Positions 1 to 8,763 are shown, counted from the first letter of the stretch. The stretch: DNA of 42,912 nucleotides from Flammeovirgaceae bacterium UBA2371 (GCA_002345965.1 DDTF01000033.1:1-42912), one strand, 5' to 3'. Notes: generated by a model from the letters alone, not told the origin. Numbers and translations are program-made.

Positions 1-535
1 TTTCTAATGATTTAATTTCTTCATTGATTTTGGAAATTATTTGTTGATACATTTTTTTCTTTGAGTCCACTCGCAGCTTGACAAAATCATTTTGTTGAAA
101 ATAATTGATAAGTCCTGTCTGAAGCTTGGGGAGGATGCTTTGATTAGTAAGTTCAACAGTAATCAGGAAGAATTTTTTTTCATCCTCCTTTTGCGGCTTG
201 TCTTTTAAGGCACTTTCAATTTTGATTTTTGATATAAATTCTGCCTCATCCTCACTCAATCCAGTAATAGTAGATACAGAAGTATAATTTCTTTCCTTGA
301 TTAGGTTTTGCAGGTTTTCAAAAAGCTTTTCGCTATAGGATTCTGTTAGTATTTCGGAGCTTACCAGCATCTTGCTTTCGTACACTTTGGGAGCAAGTGA
401 TGCATAAGCGTATCCCAAACCCGTTCCTATGACAAAAAATAAAATTATTTGGATAAGATTGCGCTTTACTAACAAGACGACCTTGACCAAAAGCTCCACT
501 AAATCGATTTCATCATTATTAACCTGCTTTTCCAT
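1..535 (-). CDS. Wzz-type chain-length determinant protein, partial (C-terminus outside window)
   Basis: My own reverse-strand translation from the ATG at 535-533 stays open to the window edge, giving 178 residues starting MEKQVNNDEIDLVELLVKVV. A short cytoplasmic segment is followed by a membrane helix at about residues 27-49 (IQIILFFVIGTGLGYAYASL). A charged, coiled-coil-like periplasmic part follows (for example KLRVDSKKKMYQQIISKINE). This layout is typical of the Wzz/GNVR family of polysaccharide co-polymerases, inner-membrane proteins that set the chain length of O-antigen or capsule. The gene is divergent from the sugar-nucleotide operon starting at 615, separated by 79 bases. The second membrane helix expected near the C-terminus lies beyond the window, so the subfamily cannot be settled. 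Confidence 0.8.
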   Translation of the reverse strand, partial: MEKQVNNDEIDLVELLVKVVLLVKRNLIQIILFFVIGTGLGYAYASLAPKVYESKMLVSSEILTESYSEKLFENLQNLIKERNYTSVSTITGLSEDEAEFISKIKIESALKDKPQKEDEKKFFLITVELTNQSILPKLQTGLINYFQQNDFVKLRVDSKKKMYQQIISKINEEIKSLE

Positions 536-550
536 AATTACAATTGAGGG

Positions 551-600
551 CTGCAAATTAGAGAATAATACAAAATCAACCTAAAATCTTAGTTTTGCAG
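551..600. promoter_or_regulatory. Putative divergent promoter region with inverted repeat
   Basis: The short spacer between the divergent wzz-like gene and the epimerase contains CTGCAAA at 551-557 and its exact reverse complement TTTGCAG at 594-600. The + strand box TAGTTTTG (590-597) fits the Bacteroidota -7 consensus TAnnTTTG. On the - strand TAATTTG (560-554) is a near match. Both sit about 18 bases from their start codons. No convincing -33 TTG is seen for the + strand; TTG at 579-577 could serve the - strand. Assignment is by motif only. Confidence 0.35.
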
Positions 601-614
601 TTCATTTAAAGCTG

Positions 615-1637
615 ATGTCTAAAAAACTCGTCTTAGTCACCGGAGCAGCCGGTTTTATTGGATTCCATCTTTCAAAAAAGCTTTTGGAGGCTGGTTATGC
701 TGTAGTCGGAATCGATAATATGAATGCCTATTACGAGGTGTCCCTAAAGGAGCACAGACTGGAGCTTCTTAAACCATTAAGAAATTTCGAGTTCGTGCGG
801 ATTGGCCTCGAAGACAAAGAACAGCTTTTTCAGTTGTTTGAAAAGCATTCCTTTTCCTATGTTGTCAATTTGGCAGCTCAGGCAGGAGTGCGTTACTCTA
901 TTACCAATCCTCAAGCCTACATTGACAGTAATATTCAGGGATTTATAAACATTCTTGAGGCTTGCCGTCATTGTAAAACTGAACATCTTATTTATGCTTC
1001 GTCCAGTTCGGTGTATGGAGCTAATACTAAAATGCCCTTTTCTGTCCATCATAATGTAGATCATCCGCTTTCCCTTTATGCCGCTACGAAGAAGGCAAAC
1101 GAATTAATGGCGCATACTTATTCCAGTCTTTATAATTTACCTACAACAGGCTTGCGCTTTTTTACTGTCTATGGACCTTATGGTAGGCCTGACATGGCGC
1201 TTTTTCTATTTACAAAGGCAATTCTGGAAGGAAAGCCTATAGATGTTTATAACCAGGGTAAAATGAAAAGGGATTTTACCTATGTGGATGATATTGTACA
1301 GGGGATTGTAAAGTTATTACCAAAAGTACCTACAGGAAATGTAGCCTGGAGTGGGGCAAACCCCGACCCTGCCACCAGTTTTGCTCCATATAGGGTTTTT
1401 AATATTGGTAATAATAATCCAGTGGAACTCCTTAGATTTATTGAAGTATTGGAAGATAAAATTGGTAAGAAAGCGATAAAAAACTTCATGCCTATTCAAC
1501 CAGGAGATGTTCCGGAGACCTATGCGAACATTGATGCATTGGAAAATGAAATTGGGTTCAGGCCTTCTGCCACTATTGAAGAGGGCATTGGAAATTTTGT
1601 GGATTGGTATTTAGAATATTATAAAGTAAGAAGGTAA
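615..1637 (+). CDS. UDP-glucuronate 4-epimerase-like SDR enzyme (CapI/LspL family)
   Basis: A 340-residue extended SDR. The NAD-binding motif TGAAGFIG is at residues 9-16, the SSSSVYG segment at 129-135 and the catalytic YAATK at 155-159. The DNMNAYYEVSLKEHRL stretch near residues 34-49 is typical of CapI/LspL-type UDP-glucuronate 4-epimerases, which interconvert UDP-GlcA and UDP-GalA in the cytosol. Start is the ATG at 615. The next gene begins directly after its stop codon, so the two are probably co-translated. No UDP-glucose 6-dehydrogenase of the ordinary kind is recognised in the window, so the natural substrate could instead be an N-acetylated uronic acid made by the neighbour. Family is secure, exact substrate is inferred. 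Confidence 0.88.
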   Translation: MSKKLVLVTGAAGFIGFHLSKKLLEAGYAVVGIDNMNAYYEVSLKEHRLELLKPLRNFEFVRIGLEDKEQLFQLFEKHSFSYVVNLAAQAGVRYSITNPQAYIDSNIQGFINILEACRHCKTEHLIYASSSSVYGANTKMPFSVHHNVDHPLSLYAATKKANELMAHTYSSLYNLPTTGLRFFTVYGPYGRPDMALFLFTKAILEGKPIDVYNQGKMKRDFTYVDDIVQGIVKLLPKVPTGNVAWSGANPDPATSFAPYRVFNIGNNNPVELLRFIEVLEDKIGKKAIKNFMPIQPGDVPETYANIDALENEIGFRPSATIEEGIGNFVDWYLEYYKVRR

Positions 1638-2888
1638 ATGGAAAAGATTGGAATAATAGGATTGGGGTACGTTGGGCTCCCATTGGCTGTTGAATTTGGA
1701 AAAATCATTGAAGTAGTTGGTTTTGATATAGATAAGAGCAGGATACACGAGTTGCAAAATGGATTTGATCGCACAAGAGAAGTTGATTCGGCTGAATTGA
1801 AGGAGGCCGTAAAGCTTTCTTTTTCGTCAGATATAAAGGACCTGACTGATGTGAACTACTTCATAGTAACGGTACCAACGCCAGTAGACGAATTCAAGAA
1901 ACCAGATTTACGGCCTGTTGAAAGTGCTAGCAGAACAGTGGGTAAGGCACTTAAAAAAGGCGATATCGCCATCTTTGAATCTACGGTATATCCTGGGTGT
2001 ACAGAGGAAATTTGTGTGCCTATTCTTGAAAAAGAAAGTGGCCTGAAGTTCAATGAAGATTTTTTCTGTGGATATTCACCTGAACGAATTAACCCAGGAG
2101 ACAAACTACACCGTGTTACCACCATTAAAAAAGTAACAAGCGGCAGTACTCCGGAAATTGCTGAAAAGGTGGATCAACTATATAAAAAAATCATCAAAGC
2201 AGGCACGCATAAAGCTTCTTCGATTAAAGTTGCAGAGGCAGCTAAAGTAATTGAGAATTCACAGCGCGATTTGAACATTGCATTTGTCAATGAGTTGGCA
2301 TTGATTTTTGAGAAAGTGGGGATTGATACACACGAAGTATTAGAGGCTGCTGGCACCAAGTGGAATTTTCTTCCGTTCAAACCCGGATTGGTTGGCGGAC
2401 ATTGTATTGGTGTAGATCCGTATTACTTGACTTATAAAGCCGAAGGACTCGGCTATCGACCTGAAGTGATTTTGTCGGGGAGGAGAATTAATGATAACAT
2501 GCCGGTTTATATCGCTAATGCAGTAATCAAGTTGATGGCAAAGAATGATTTACCAATTAACAAAAGCAGGATATTGGTACTTGGGGTTACTTTTAAAGAA
2601 GATTGCCCCGATATCCGTAACAGCAAAGTGGCTGATGTGATAAAAGAACTTCAAACTTACGGTGCAATTGTGGATGTGTATGATCCACATGCTGATGCTA
2701 AGGAGGTAGCGCATGAATATGGTTTAAAACTAATTGATACTCTTAAGGAAAAATATCATGGCATCGTATTGGCAGTAGGACATCAGGAGTTCAAAAATTT
2801 GGATTGGAACAGCATAAGAGAAGAGAGGACCGTAGTTTATGATGTCAAGGGATTCCTGGATAAATCTTTTGTAACGGCAAGATTATAA
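1638..2888 (+). CDS. UDP-N-acetylhexosamine 6-dehydrogenase (WbpA/WbpO/TviB family)
   Basis: A 416-residue nucleotide-sugar dehydrogenase. It has the Rossmann motif GLGYVGLPLA (residues 8-17), the FESTVYPGCTEE segment near 113-124, AEAAKVIENSQRDLNIA (199-215) with K203 and N207, and the catalytic cysteine C256 in GGHCIGVDPYY. The GGHCIGVDPYY form is characteristic of dehydrogenases acting on UDP-GlcNAc, UDP-GalNAc or UDP-ManNAc rather than UDP-glucose. It oxidises C6 to the uronic acid with two NAD. The WbpB/D/E genes downstream favour a WbpA-like role making UDP-GlcNAcA, the first step to UDP-GlcNAc(3NAc)A. The stop codon shares one base with the galE start (TAATG). Confidence 0.92.
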   Translation: MEKIGIIGLGYVGLPLAVEFGKIIEVVGFDIDKSRIHELQNGFDRTREVDSAELKEAVKLSFSSDIKDLTDVNYFIVTVPTPVDEFKKPDLRPVESASRTVGKALKKGDIAIFESTVYPGCTEEICVPILEKESGLKFNEDFFCGYSPERINPGDKLHRVTTIKKVTSGSTPEIAEKVDQLYKKIIKAGTHKASSIKVAEAAKVIENSQRDLNIAFVNELALIFEKVGIDTHEVLEAAGTKWNFLPFKPGLVGGHCIGVDPYYLTYKAEGLGYRPEVILSGRRINDNMPVYIANAVIKLMAKNDLPINKSRILVLGVTFKEDCPDIRNSKVADVIKELQTYGAIVDVYDPHADAKEVAHEYGLKLIDTLKEKYHGIVLAVGHQEFKNLDWNSIREERTVVYDVKGFLDKSFVTARL

Positions 2889-3916
2889 TGGCTTCAAAGA
2901 AAATACTGGTAACAGGTGGAGCGGGATACATAGGCGCGCATACCGTTGTTGAATTGTATGCCAGTGGATATTTGCCAGTGATCATCGACAATTTTTCAAA
3001 GTCAGACAGGACTCTTCTGCAAGGAATTGAAAAAATAACGGGTAAGTCGTTAGTTTTTTATGAAGGAGATTGTGCCAATAAACAATTTTTGAAAGGGGTC
3101 TTTCAAAAAGAGGCCAAGCTTGAGGGTGTTATGCATTTTGCAGCCTATAAATCGGTTGGAGAATCCGTAGAACATCCTGTTATGTACTATCGTAACAATC
3201 TGGATTCGTTGCTCACACTGCTTGAAGTAATGAAGGAACAACATGTTAACAATCTCATCTTCTCCTCTAGCTGCACAGTATATGGTGAGCCAGATTCCAT
3301 CCCCGTTGATGAACAAGCACCATTCAAAAAAGCAGAATCACCCTATGGGGCCACCAAGCAGATGTGTGAGCAGATATTGGAAGATGCAGTGAAAGCAGAT
3401 CAAAACCTAAAGGTTATATCACTTCGCTACTTCAATCCCATTGGTGCGCACCCCAGCGCAATGCTTGGAGAATTACCTATTGATAAACCCAATAATCTTG
3501 TTCCATACATTACTCAAACCGCGGCCGGTGTTCGAAAGAAGTTGGTCATTTTTGGAGGCGACTATGCCACCCCGGACGGAACCTGTATTAGGGATTTTAT
3601 TCACATTGCAGATTTAGCAGCGGCCCATGTAAAAGCTATTGATAAGCTTTTGGTGGAGGATAAAAATAAAGGTTATCAGTATTACAACCTTGGCACAGGG
3701 CAGGGTGTCTCAGTTTTGCAACTGGTAAAGGAATTCATTGAAGTGACTGGGGTAACACTAAATTATGAAATTGGTCCAAGACGAGCAGGTGATGTGGTAA
3801 AAACGTATGCTAATCCCGCAAAAGCGCATGCCCAGTTGGGTTGGTCTTCACAATATACCACCAAAGATGCGTTACGTGATGCATGGGCATGGGAAAAGAA
3901 AAATTTAAATCATTGA
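2888..3916 (+). CDS. galE: UDP-glucose/UDP-N-acetylglucosamine 4-epimerase GalE
   Basis: A 342-residue classical GalE. TGGAGYIG is at residues 9-16, SSSCTVYG at about 126-133, and Y153/K157 form YGATK. RYFNPIGAHPSAMLGE and the conserved GTCIRDFIHIADLA segment are typical of bacterial UDP-glucose 4-epimerases. It interconverts UDP-Glc and UDP-Gal, and many Bacteroidota members also act on the GlcNAc/GalNAc pair. It overlaps the preceding dehydrogenase by one base and sits just upstream of a PLP aminotransferase, in the middle of a co-directional sugar-nucleotide operon. Product class is clear. Whether it feeds the polymer or general galactose metabolism cannot be read from sequence. Confidence 0.93.
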   Translation: MASKKILVTGGAGYIGAHTVVELYASGYLPVIIDNFSKSDRTLLQGIEKITGKSLVFYEGDCANKQFLKGVFQKEAKLEGVMHFAAYKSVGESVEHPVMYYRNNLDSLLTLLEVMKEQHVNNLIFSSSCTVYGEPDSIPVDEQAPFKKAESPYGATKQMCEQILEDAVKADQNLKVISLRYFNPIGAHPSAMLGELPIDKPNNLVPYITQTAAGVRKKLVIFGGDYATPDGTCIRDFIHIADLAAAHVKAIDKLLVEDKNKGYQYYNLGTGQGVSVLQLVKEFIEVTGVTLNYEIGPRRAGDVVKTYANPAKAHAQLGWSSQYTTKDALRDAWAWEKKNLNH

Positions 3917-3918
3917 GC

Positions 3919-5046
3919 GTGAAAAAGATATCTATGGTTGACCTTCACGGTCAATACCAAAACATTAAACCTGAAATTGATCAGGCGATTCAACGGGTAC
4001 TGGATTCAACAGCATTCATTAAGGGGCCACAGGTTGCCCAATTTGAAAAATCATTATCAGATTTTCATGGTGGAGCCCAAGCGATTACTTGTGGCAATGG
4101 CACAGATGCATTGCAGATTGCCATGATGGCCTTAGGTTTTAAGCCCGGTGACGAAATAATCCTGCCCGTTTTTACCTATGTGGCTACTGCAGAGGTAATC
4201 GCCTTGCTGGGTTTGAAACCAATATTTGTAGATGTAAAAAAAGATTCTTTCAATATTGATATTGATCAGGTTGAATCAAAGATTACACCTAAAACTGTAG
4301 CCATCGTTCCGGTGCACTTGTATGGTCAATGTGCAGACATGGAGCCCCTGCTGGCCATAGCTAGGAAAAATAAGCTGCACGTAATTGAAGACTACGCCCA
4401 GGCATTTGGCTCGGAATATACTTTTAAGAATGGCAGCTCAAAAAAAGCAGGCACAATGGGTACTATTGGATGCACTTCTTTTTTCCCATCTAAAAATCTA
4501 GGGTGCTACGGAGATGGAGGAGCTTTGGTGACCAACGATTATCAACTTGCTGAAAAGGTTAGGATGATTGCCAACCATGGTCAGCGAATTAAATATTATC
4601 ATGATGAAGTAGGTGTAAACAGTAGATTGGACACCCTACAAGCTGCCATTTTAGATATAAAAATTAAACACATTGGCAGGTATGAAAAAAGCAGGCAAGC
4701 TGTAGCAGATTTCTATGATCAGGAATTAAAGGAAATCACATTCCTTACTATTCCCGCCAGAAGTTTTGATGCCACTCATGTGTTTCATCAATATACTTTG
4801 CAATTGGAGGGGGTTGATCGGGATCAATTTAGAAATTACCTGGATTCGAACGAAATCCCTTCAATGGTATATTATCCTGTGCCCCTGCATTTACAGAAAG
4901 CTTATCAAAAAACTGGTGTAGGGAAGGGTGCATTTCCGGTAAGTGAAAAACTTTCCGATTGCGTGATATCACTTCCCATCCATACCGAAATGGATAATGA
5001 TCAATTGTCTTACATTTGCAAAAAAATTAAGGAATACAAAGCCTGA
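3919..5046 (+). CDS. wbpE: DegT/DnrJ/EryC1 PLP aminotransferase, WbpE-like
   Basis: A sugar aminotransferase of the DegT/DnrJ/EryC1/StrS family, 375 residues from a GTG start at 3919 just after the galE stop; an ATG at 3934 is also possible. The longer open frame from 3883 would overlap galE by 34 bases and looks unnecessary. The PLP lysine is K192 in FFPSKNLGCYGDGG, with the IEDYAQAFGSE segment (156-166) before it. In WbpE/WlbC this enzyme transfers an amino group from glutamate to C3 of UDP-3-keto-GlcNAcA. The very WbpD-like and WbpB-like genes immediately downstream make that assignment much more likely than other DegT substrates. Confidence 0.88.
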   Translation: MKKISMVDLHGQYQNIKPEIDQAIQRVLDSTAFIKGPQVAQFEKSLSDFHGGAQAITCGNGTDALQIAMMALGFKPGDEIILPVFTYVATAEVIALLGLKPIFVDVKKDSFNIDIDQVESKITPKTVAIVPVHLYGQCADMEPLLAIARKNKLHVIEDYAQAFGSEYTFKNGSSKKAGTMGTIGCTSFFPSKNLGCYGDGGALVTNDYQLAEKVRMIANHGQRIKYYHDEVGVNSRLDTLQAAILDIKIKHIGRYEKSRQAVADFYDQELKEITFLTIPARSFDATHVFHQYTLQLEGVDRDQFRNYLDSNEIPSMVYYPVPLHLQKAYQKTGVGKGAFPVSEKLSDCVISLPIHTEMDNDQLSYICKKIKEYKA

Positions 5047-5049
5047 AGA

Positions 5050-5628
5050 ATGACGGGAAAACCATTTTTTTCACATGAGACGGCCGTAATTGATGAGGGT
5101 TGTGAAATTGGCTTAGGCACCAAAATCTGGCACTTTAGCCATATCATGCCAGGGTGCAAAATTGGCAGCAACTGCAACATTGGACAGAACGTGGTGATCT
5201 CACCGGAGGTGGTACTGGGCAACAACGTAAAGGTTCAGAACAATGTTTCCATCTATTCAGGAGTGATTTGTGAGGACGATGTTTTTCTGGGGCCTTCAAT
5301 GGTTTTTACAAATGTTATTAACCCAAGGAGTGCCGTTAATCGAAGAGGGCAATATTCAAAAACCTTGGTAAAAAAAGGTGCTTCCATTGGTGCGAATGCC
5401 ACCATTGTTTGTGGTCACGATATTGGAAGGTTTGCGTTTATTGGTGCAGGAGCGGTTGTTACCAAAGAGGTCCCTGATTATGCATTGGTAGTAGGAAATC
5501 CTGCCAAGCAAACGGGGTGGATGAGTGAGTATGGGCACAAATTGAAGTTTGATGATAACGGTAGTGCAGAATGTCCAGAGAGTCATGAAAAATATAAACT
5601 TGAATACGGAGTTGTAATTAAAATTTAG
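5050..5628 (+). CDS. wbpD: UDP-2-acetamido-3-amino-2,3-dideoxyglucuronate N-acetyltransferase (WbpD/WlbB-like)
   Basis: A 192-residue left-handed beta-helix acyltransferase built of hexapeptide repeats (for example IGSNCNIGQNVVISPEVVLG). Diagnostic WbpD/WlbB segments are present: KIWHFSHIMPG, VQNNVSIYSGV, GPSMVFTNVINPRS, TLVKKGASIGANATIVCG, and VVGNPAKQTGWMSEYG near the C-terminus. It transfers acetyl from acetyl-CoA to the 3-amino group, giving UDP-GlcNAc(3NAc)A. Only three bases separate it from the aminotransferase gene and one from the WbpB-like gene, so all three are surely one operon. Usual length for the family. Confidence 0.92.
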   Translation: MTGKPFFSHETAVIDEGCEIGLGTKIWHFSHIMPGCKIGSNCNIGQNVVISPEVVLGNNVKVQNNVSIYSGVICEDDVFLGPSMVFTNVINPRSAVNRRGQYSKTLVKKGASIGANATIVCGHDIGRFAFIGAGAVVTKEVPDYALVVGNPAKQTGWMSEYGHKLKFDDNGSAECPESHEKYKLEYGVVIKI

Positions 5629-5629
5629 A

Positions 5630-6520
5630 ATGAAAAATTTTGCATTGATTGGAGCAGCAGGTTATATAGCACCTCGGCACTTGCAGGCTATTAAAGCTAC
5701 AGGGAATAATCTAGTTGCTGCGATGGACAAAAACGACAGCGTGGGGATATTGGATTCCTATTTCCCAGAATGTGATTTTTTTACAGAGTTTGAGCGTTTT
5801 GACCGGCACTTAGATAAATTGAAGAGGAAAGGAGTGAAAATTGATTATGTGAGTATTTGCTCACCTAACTATTTGCATGATTCCCACATTCGATTTGCAC
5901 TTCGACATGGGGCCGATGCTATTTGTGAGAAACCGCTTGTGCTCAACCCATGGAATATTGACGCTTTAGCTGAGATTGAAAAGGAAACAGGGAGAAAAGT
6001 ATATACTATTCTTCAACTTCGTCTTCATCCTAGTATTATTGCTTTAAGGGAAAAGATTAAGAACGGGCCTCAAGATAAAACGTATGATGTGGATTTAACT
6101 TATGTCACTTCCCGTGGGCATTGGTACCACCATAGCTGGAAGGGAGATATTTCCAAGTCAGGTGGAATTGCTACCAATATTGGGATCCACTTTTTTGATA
6201 TGTTGATTTGGGTTTTTGGGGATGTGAAGGAAAATAGGGTTTTGGAATTGACTGCTTCAAAAGCTTCAGGGCAATTGAGTTTGAGTCAAGCAAATGTGAA
6301 TTGGAAGCTAAGTGTAGATTATGAGAATATTCCTGAAAAATTGAAGCAAGAGGGGAAGAGAACTTACCGGTCTCTTAAATTAGAGGGCGAAGAAGTGGAG
6401 TTTAGTGATGGATTTACTGACCTGCATGCAAAAAGCTATGAGAAAATTATCGATGGGGATGGGTTTGGCCTTATGGAGTCTAAGAAATCCATTGAAATAG
6501 TCCAAGAATTTAGAAATTAG
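5630..6520 (+). CDS. wbpB: UDP-N-acetylglucosaminuronate 3-dehydrogenase (WbpB/WlbA-like, Gfo/Idh/MocA family)
   Basis: A 296-residue Gfo/Idh/MocA oxidoreductase. An N-terminal Rossmann fold begins FALIGAAGYIAPRHL, CSPNYLHDSHI lies near residue 77, and the catalytic EKP triplet is at 100-102. The TILQLRLHPSI and GGIATNIGIHFFDMLIW segments match the WbpB/WlbA subgroup. That subgroup oxidises C3 of UDP-GlcNAcA to the 3-keto sugar and recycles NAD with 2-oxoglutarate. Together with genes 1638, 3919 and 5050 it completes the four-step route to UDP-GlcNAc(3NAc)A. About 50 bases separate it from gmd, with no clear terminator between them. Confidence 0.92.
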   Translation: MKNFALIGAAGYIAPRHLQAIKATGNNLVAAMDKNDSVGILDSYFPECDFFTEFERFDRHLDKLKRKGVKIDYVSICSPNYLHDSHIRFALRHGADAICEKPLVLNPWNIDALAEIEKETGRKVYTILQLRLHPSIIALREKIKNGPQDKTYDVDLTYVTSRGHWYHHSWKGDISKSGGIATNIGIHFFDMLIWVFGDVKENRVLELTASKASGQLSLSQANVNWKLSVDYENIPEKLKQEGKRTYRSLKLEGEEVEFSDGFTDLHAKSYEKIIDGDGFGLMESKKSIEIVQEFRN

Positions 6521-6570
6521 GCCCTATTTAACGTTTTATCTAATTTGCCATCAAAGAACTGAGTGAGTTA

Positions 6571-7683
6571 ATGAAAAAAGCATTAATAACAGGAATTACT
6601 GGACAAGATGGGGCATACCTGTCAGAACTTCTCCTATCAAAGGGATATGAAGTTCATGGAGTTAAAAGGAGAAGTTCACTTTTTAACACGGACAGAATTG
6701 ATCATTTGTATCAAGATCCGCATGAAAAGGGGGTGAAACTCAAATTGCATTACGGAGACCTAAGCGATTCAGGTAATATAATTAGAATAGTTCAGGAAGT
6801 CCAACCAGATGAAATCTATAATCTGGGGGCAATGTCACATGTGAAAGTTAGTTTTGATACACCAGAATACACAGCTGATGTGGACGGGATTGGCACATTA
6901 CGTTTGTTAGAAGCTATAAGAATATTAGGATTGTCTAAAAAGACGAAGTTTTATCAGGCGTCTACATCGGAACTTTATGGCTTGGTACAGGAGGTTCCCC
7001 AAAGTGAAAAGACACCTTTTTACCCCAGATCACCTTATGCAGTAGCCAAAATGTATAGCTATTGGATCACTGTTAATTACCGAGAAGCCTATGGCATTTT
7101 TGCTTCCAATGGCATACTATTTAATCATGAATCACCATTAAGAGGTGAGACCTTTGTTACCCGAAAAATAACAAGAGCAGCGTGCAGGATTTTTTTAGGT
7201 CTTCAAGGCACTGTTTATATGGGAAATATTGATGCCAAGCGAGATTGGGGTCATGCAAAGGACTATGTGACAGCAATGTGGTTGATGCTTCAACACGATA
7301 AAGCAGATGATTTTGTGATTGCAACTGGGATAACCACAACAGTAAGAGAGTTCATAATAAAAACATTTAGACAACTTGGGATTGTTATTGACTTTAAGGG
7401 CAAAGGAATAGCGGAAGAAGGATTTGTTTCGAAGATTATAAATAAAGAAGCAAAAGTGTCTGAAGGAGATGTTGTTGTGAAGATTGATCCGGAATACTTT
7501 AGACCCACCGAGGTTGAGCTGTTAATTGGAAACCCTAACAAGGCAAAACGTGAATTGAATTGGGAGTTGAAATACGATCTGGATGCACTTGTAGAAGATA
7601 TGGTGAAAAGTGATCTGGAATTATTCAAACGAGATCACTATTTGAAGGAGGGTGGGCACAAAATCTTCCAACACCACGAATAA
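6571..7683 (+). CDS. gmd: GDP-mannose 4,6-dehydratase
   Basis: A 370-residue SDR. GITGQDGAYL is at residues 8-17 and VHGVKRRSSLFNT at 28-40. The catalytic set is T132/E134 in STSELYG plus Y156 and K160 in YPRSPYAVAK; FNHESPLRGETFVTRKI follows. These are hallmark Gmd segments. It converts GDP-D-mannose to GDP-4-keto-6-deoxy-D-mannose in the cytosol, the first committed step to GDP-L-fucose and related 6-deoxyhexoses. The stop codon at 7681-7683 abuts the ATG of the fucose synthase gene with no spacer. No GDP-mannose-forming gene (manB/manC) is in the window. Confidence 0.96.
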   Translation: MKKALITGITGQDGAYLSELLLSKGYEVHGVKRRSSLFNTDRIDHLYQDPHEKGVKLKLHYGDLSDSGNIIRIVQEVQPDEIYNLGAMSHVKVSFDTPEYTADVDGIGTLRLLEAIRILGLSKKTKFYQASTSELYGLVQEVPQSEKTPFYPRSPYAVAKMYSYWITVNYREAYGIFASNGILFNHESPLRGETFVTRKITRAACRIFLGLQGTVYMGNIDAKRDWGHAKDYVTAMWLMLQHDKADDFVIATGITTTVREFIIKTFRQLGIVIDFKGKGIAEEGFVSKIINKEAKVSEGDVVVKIDPEYFRPTEVELLIGNPNKAKRELNWELKYDLDALVEDMVKSDLELFKRDHYLKEGGHKIFQHHE

Positions 7684-8616
7684 ATGGAGAAATCAGCCAA
7701 AATTTACGTAGCTGGTCATAGGGGAATGGTTGGCTCTGCAATTGTTAGGAAATTGCAAAAGGAGGGGTATAATAATCTTATTTTAAAAACATCGAGTGAC
7801 CTTGATCTTAGAAATCAAGCGGCAGTCGAGATTTTTTTCGAAATTGAGAAACCTGAATATGTTTTTTTAGCCGCAGCCAAGGTGGGTGGTATTATAGCTA
7901 ACAACACCTATCGTGCTGATTTTTTATATGAGAATCTGATGATAGAAAGTAATGTAATTCATCAGAGTTATGCCCATAAAGTAAAGAAATTGCTTTTTTT
8001 AGGCTCCTCTTGTATTTACCCAAAACTCGCCCCACAGCCTTTGAAGGAAAAATATCTATTATCTGGTTTTTTGGAGGAAACTAATGAACCATATGCAATA
8101 GCTAAAATTGCAGGGATTAAGCTTTGTGAGAACTATCGGAGGCAATATGGTTGTGATTTCATAAGTGCCATGCCCACTAACTTATATGGACCTAATGATA
8201 ATTATGATTTGATTAATTCTCATGTCATTCCCGCCTTAGTTAGGAAGTTTGTTAATGCAAAAGAACGCAAGGAAAGTTATGTAGAAATATGGGGTACCGG
8301 CACACCTCTGAGGGAATTCTTGCATGTAGATGACCTGGCTGATGCCTGCCACTTCCTAATGAATAGTTATTCAGAGCTTGAGTTTGTAAATGTGGGCTCA
8401 GGAATAGAAATATCAATAAAGGAATTAGCTGAATTAATAAAGGAACTTACGGAATTCAATGGCGAATTAGCTTTCGATACATCAAAACCTGATGGTACAC
8501 CTAGAAAACTTATGTCCAATGAAAAACTAGCTTCAATGCACTGGACGCCTCGTATAAGTTTAAGAGAAGGTCTTGAGAAGGTTATTGGAGAGTACACAGT
8601 AATTTCTAAGGTATAA
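7684..8616 (+). CDS. fcl: GDP-L-fucose synthase
   Basis: A 310-residue SDR. GHRGMVGSAI is at residues 11-20, SSCIYP at 108-113 and the catalytic Y137/K141 are in YAIAK. AAAKVGGI, PTNLYGPNDNYD and WGTGTPLREFLHVDDLA match GDP-fucose synthases (also called GMER or WcaG). It epimerises C3 and C5 and reduces C4 of the Gmd product with NADPH to yield GDP-L-fucose. It directly follows gmd, the standard pairing. After its stop there is a 267-base gap with no recognised gene, so this may be the end of the first transcription unit, although no clear terminator hairpin was seen. Confidence 0.95.
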   Translation: MEKSAKIYVAGHRGMVGSAIVRKLQKEGYNNLILKTSSDLDLRNQAAVEIFFEIEKPEYVFLAAAKVGGIIANNTYRADFLYENLMIESNVIHQSYAHKVKKLLFLGSSCIYPKLAPQPLKEKYLLSGFLEETNEPYAIAKIAGIKLCENYRRQYGCDFISAMPTNLYGPNDNYDLINSHVIPALVRKFVNAKERKESYVEIWGTGTPLREFLHVDDLADACHFLMNSYSELEFVNVGSGIEISIKELAELIKELTEFNGELAFDTSKPDGTPRKLMSNEKLASMHWTPRISLREGLEKVIGEYTVISKV

Positions 8617-8649
8617 TCAATCAAGAGAAAAAGGAATAAATTTCTTTTG

Positions 8650-8763
8650 CTACCTTTTCTTGATCCTCTTCAGCCAAATTATTGTAATTATGGAAATCCG
8701 ATTAATCTTCTCTGAAATTTTTACTTGTGGGCAAATTCTTTCATCATATCTATCCACACGACA
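8650..8763 (-). other. Intergenic stretch with possible decayed gene tail
   Basis: The 8617-8883 gap has no complete gene. On the - strand a 37-codon open stretch runs from 8763 to a TAG at 8650, reading ...ISEKINRISIITIIWLKR. A second frame reads FFNNVVWIDMMKEFAHK and stops at 8721, next to where the first resumes plausibly. This could be the frame-shifted C-terminus of a lost polysaccharide gene, or chance. No start codon or family match is recognised. Confidence 0.15.

Noticed and set aside
3883..3918. Upstream start of the WbpE-like gene at ATG 3883
   Set aside because: It would overlap galE by 34 bases and add residues not typical for the family; the GTG at 3919 or ATG at 3934 fits better.
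7290..7628. 112-codon - strand open frame inside gmd
   Set aside because: It is fully antisense to a very well conserved gmd and has low-complexity Ser/Thr-rich composition; a shadow frame.
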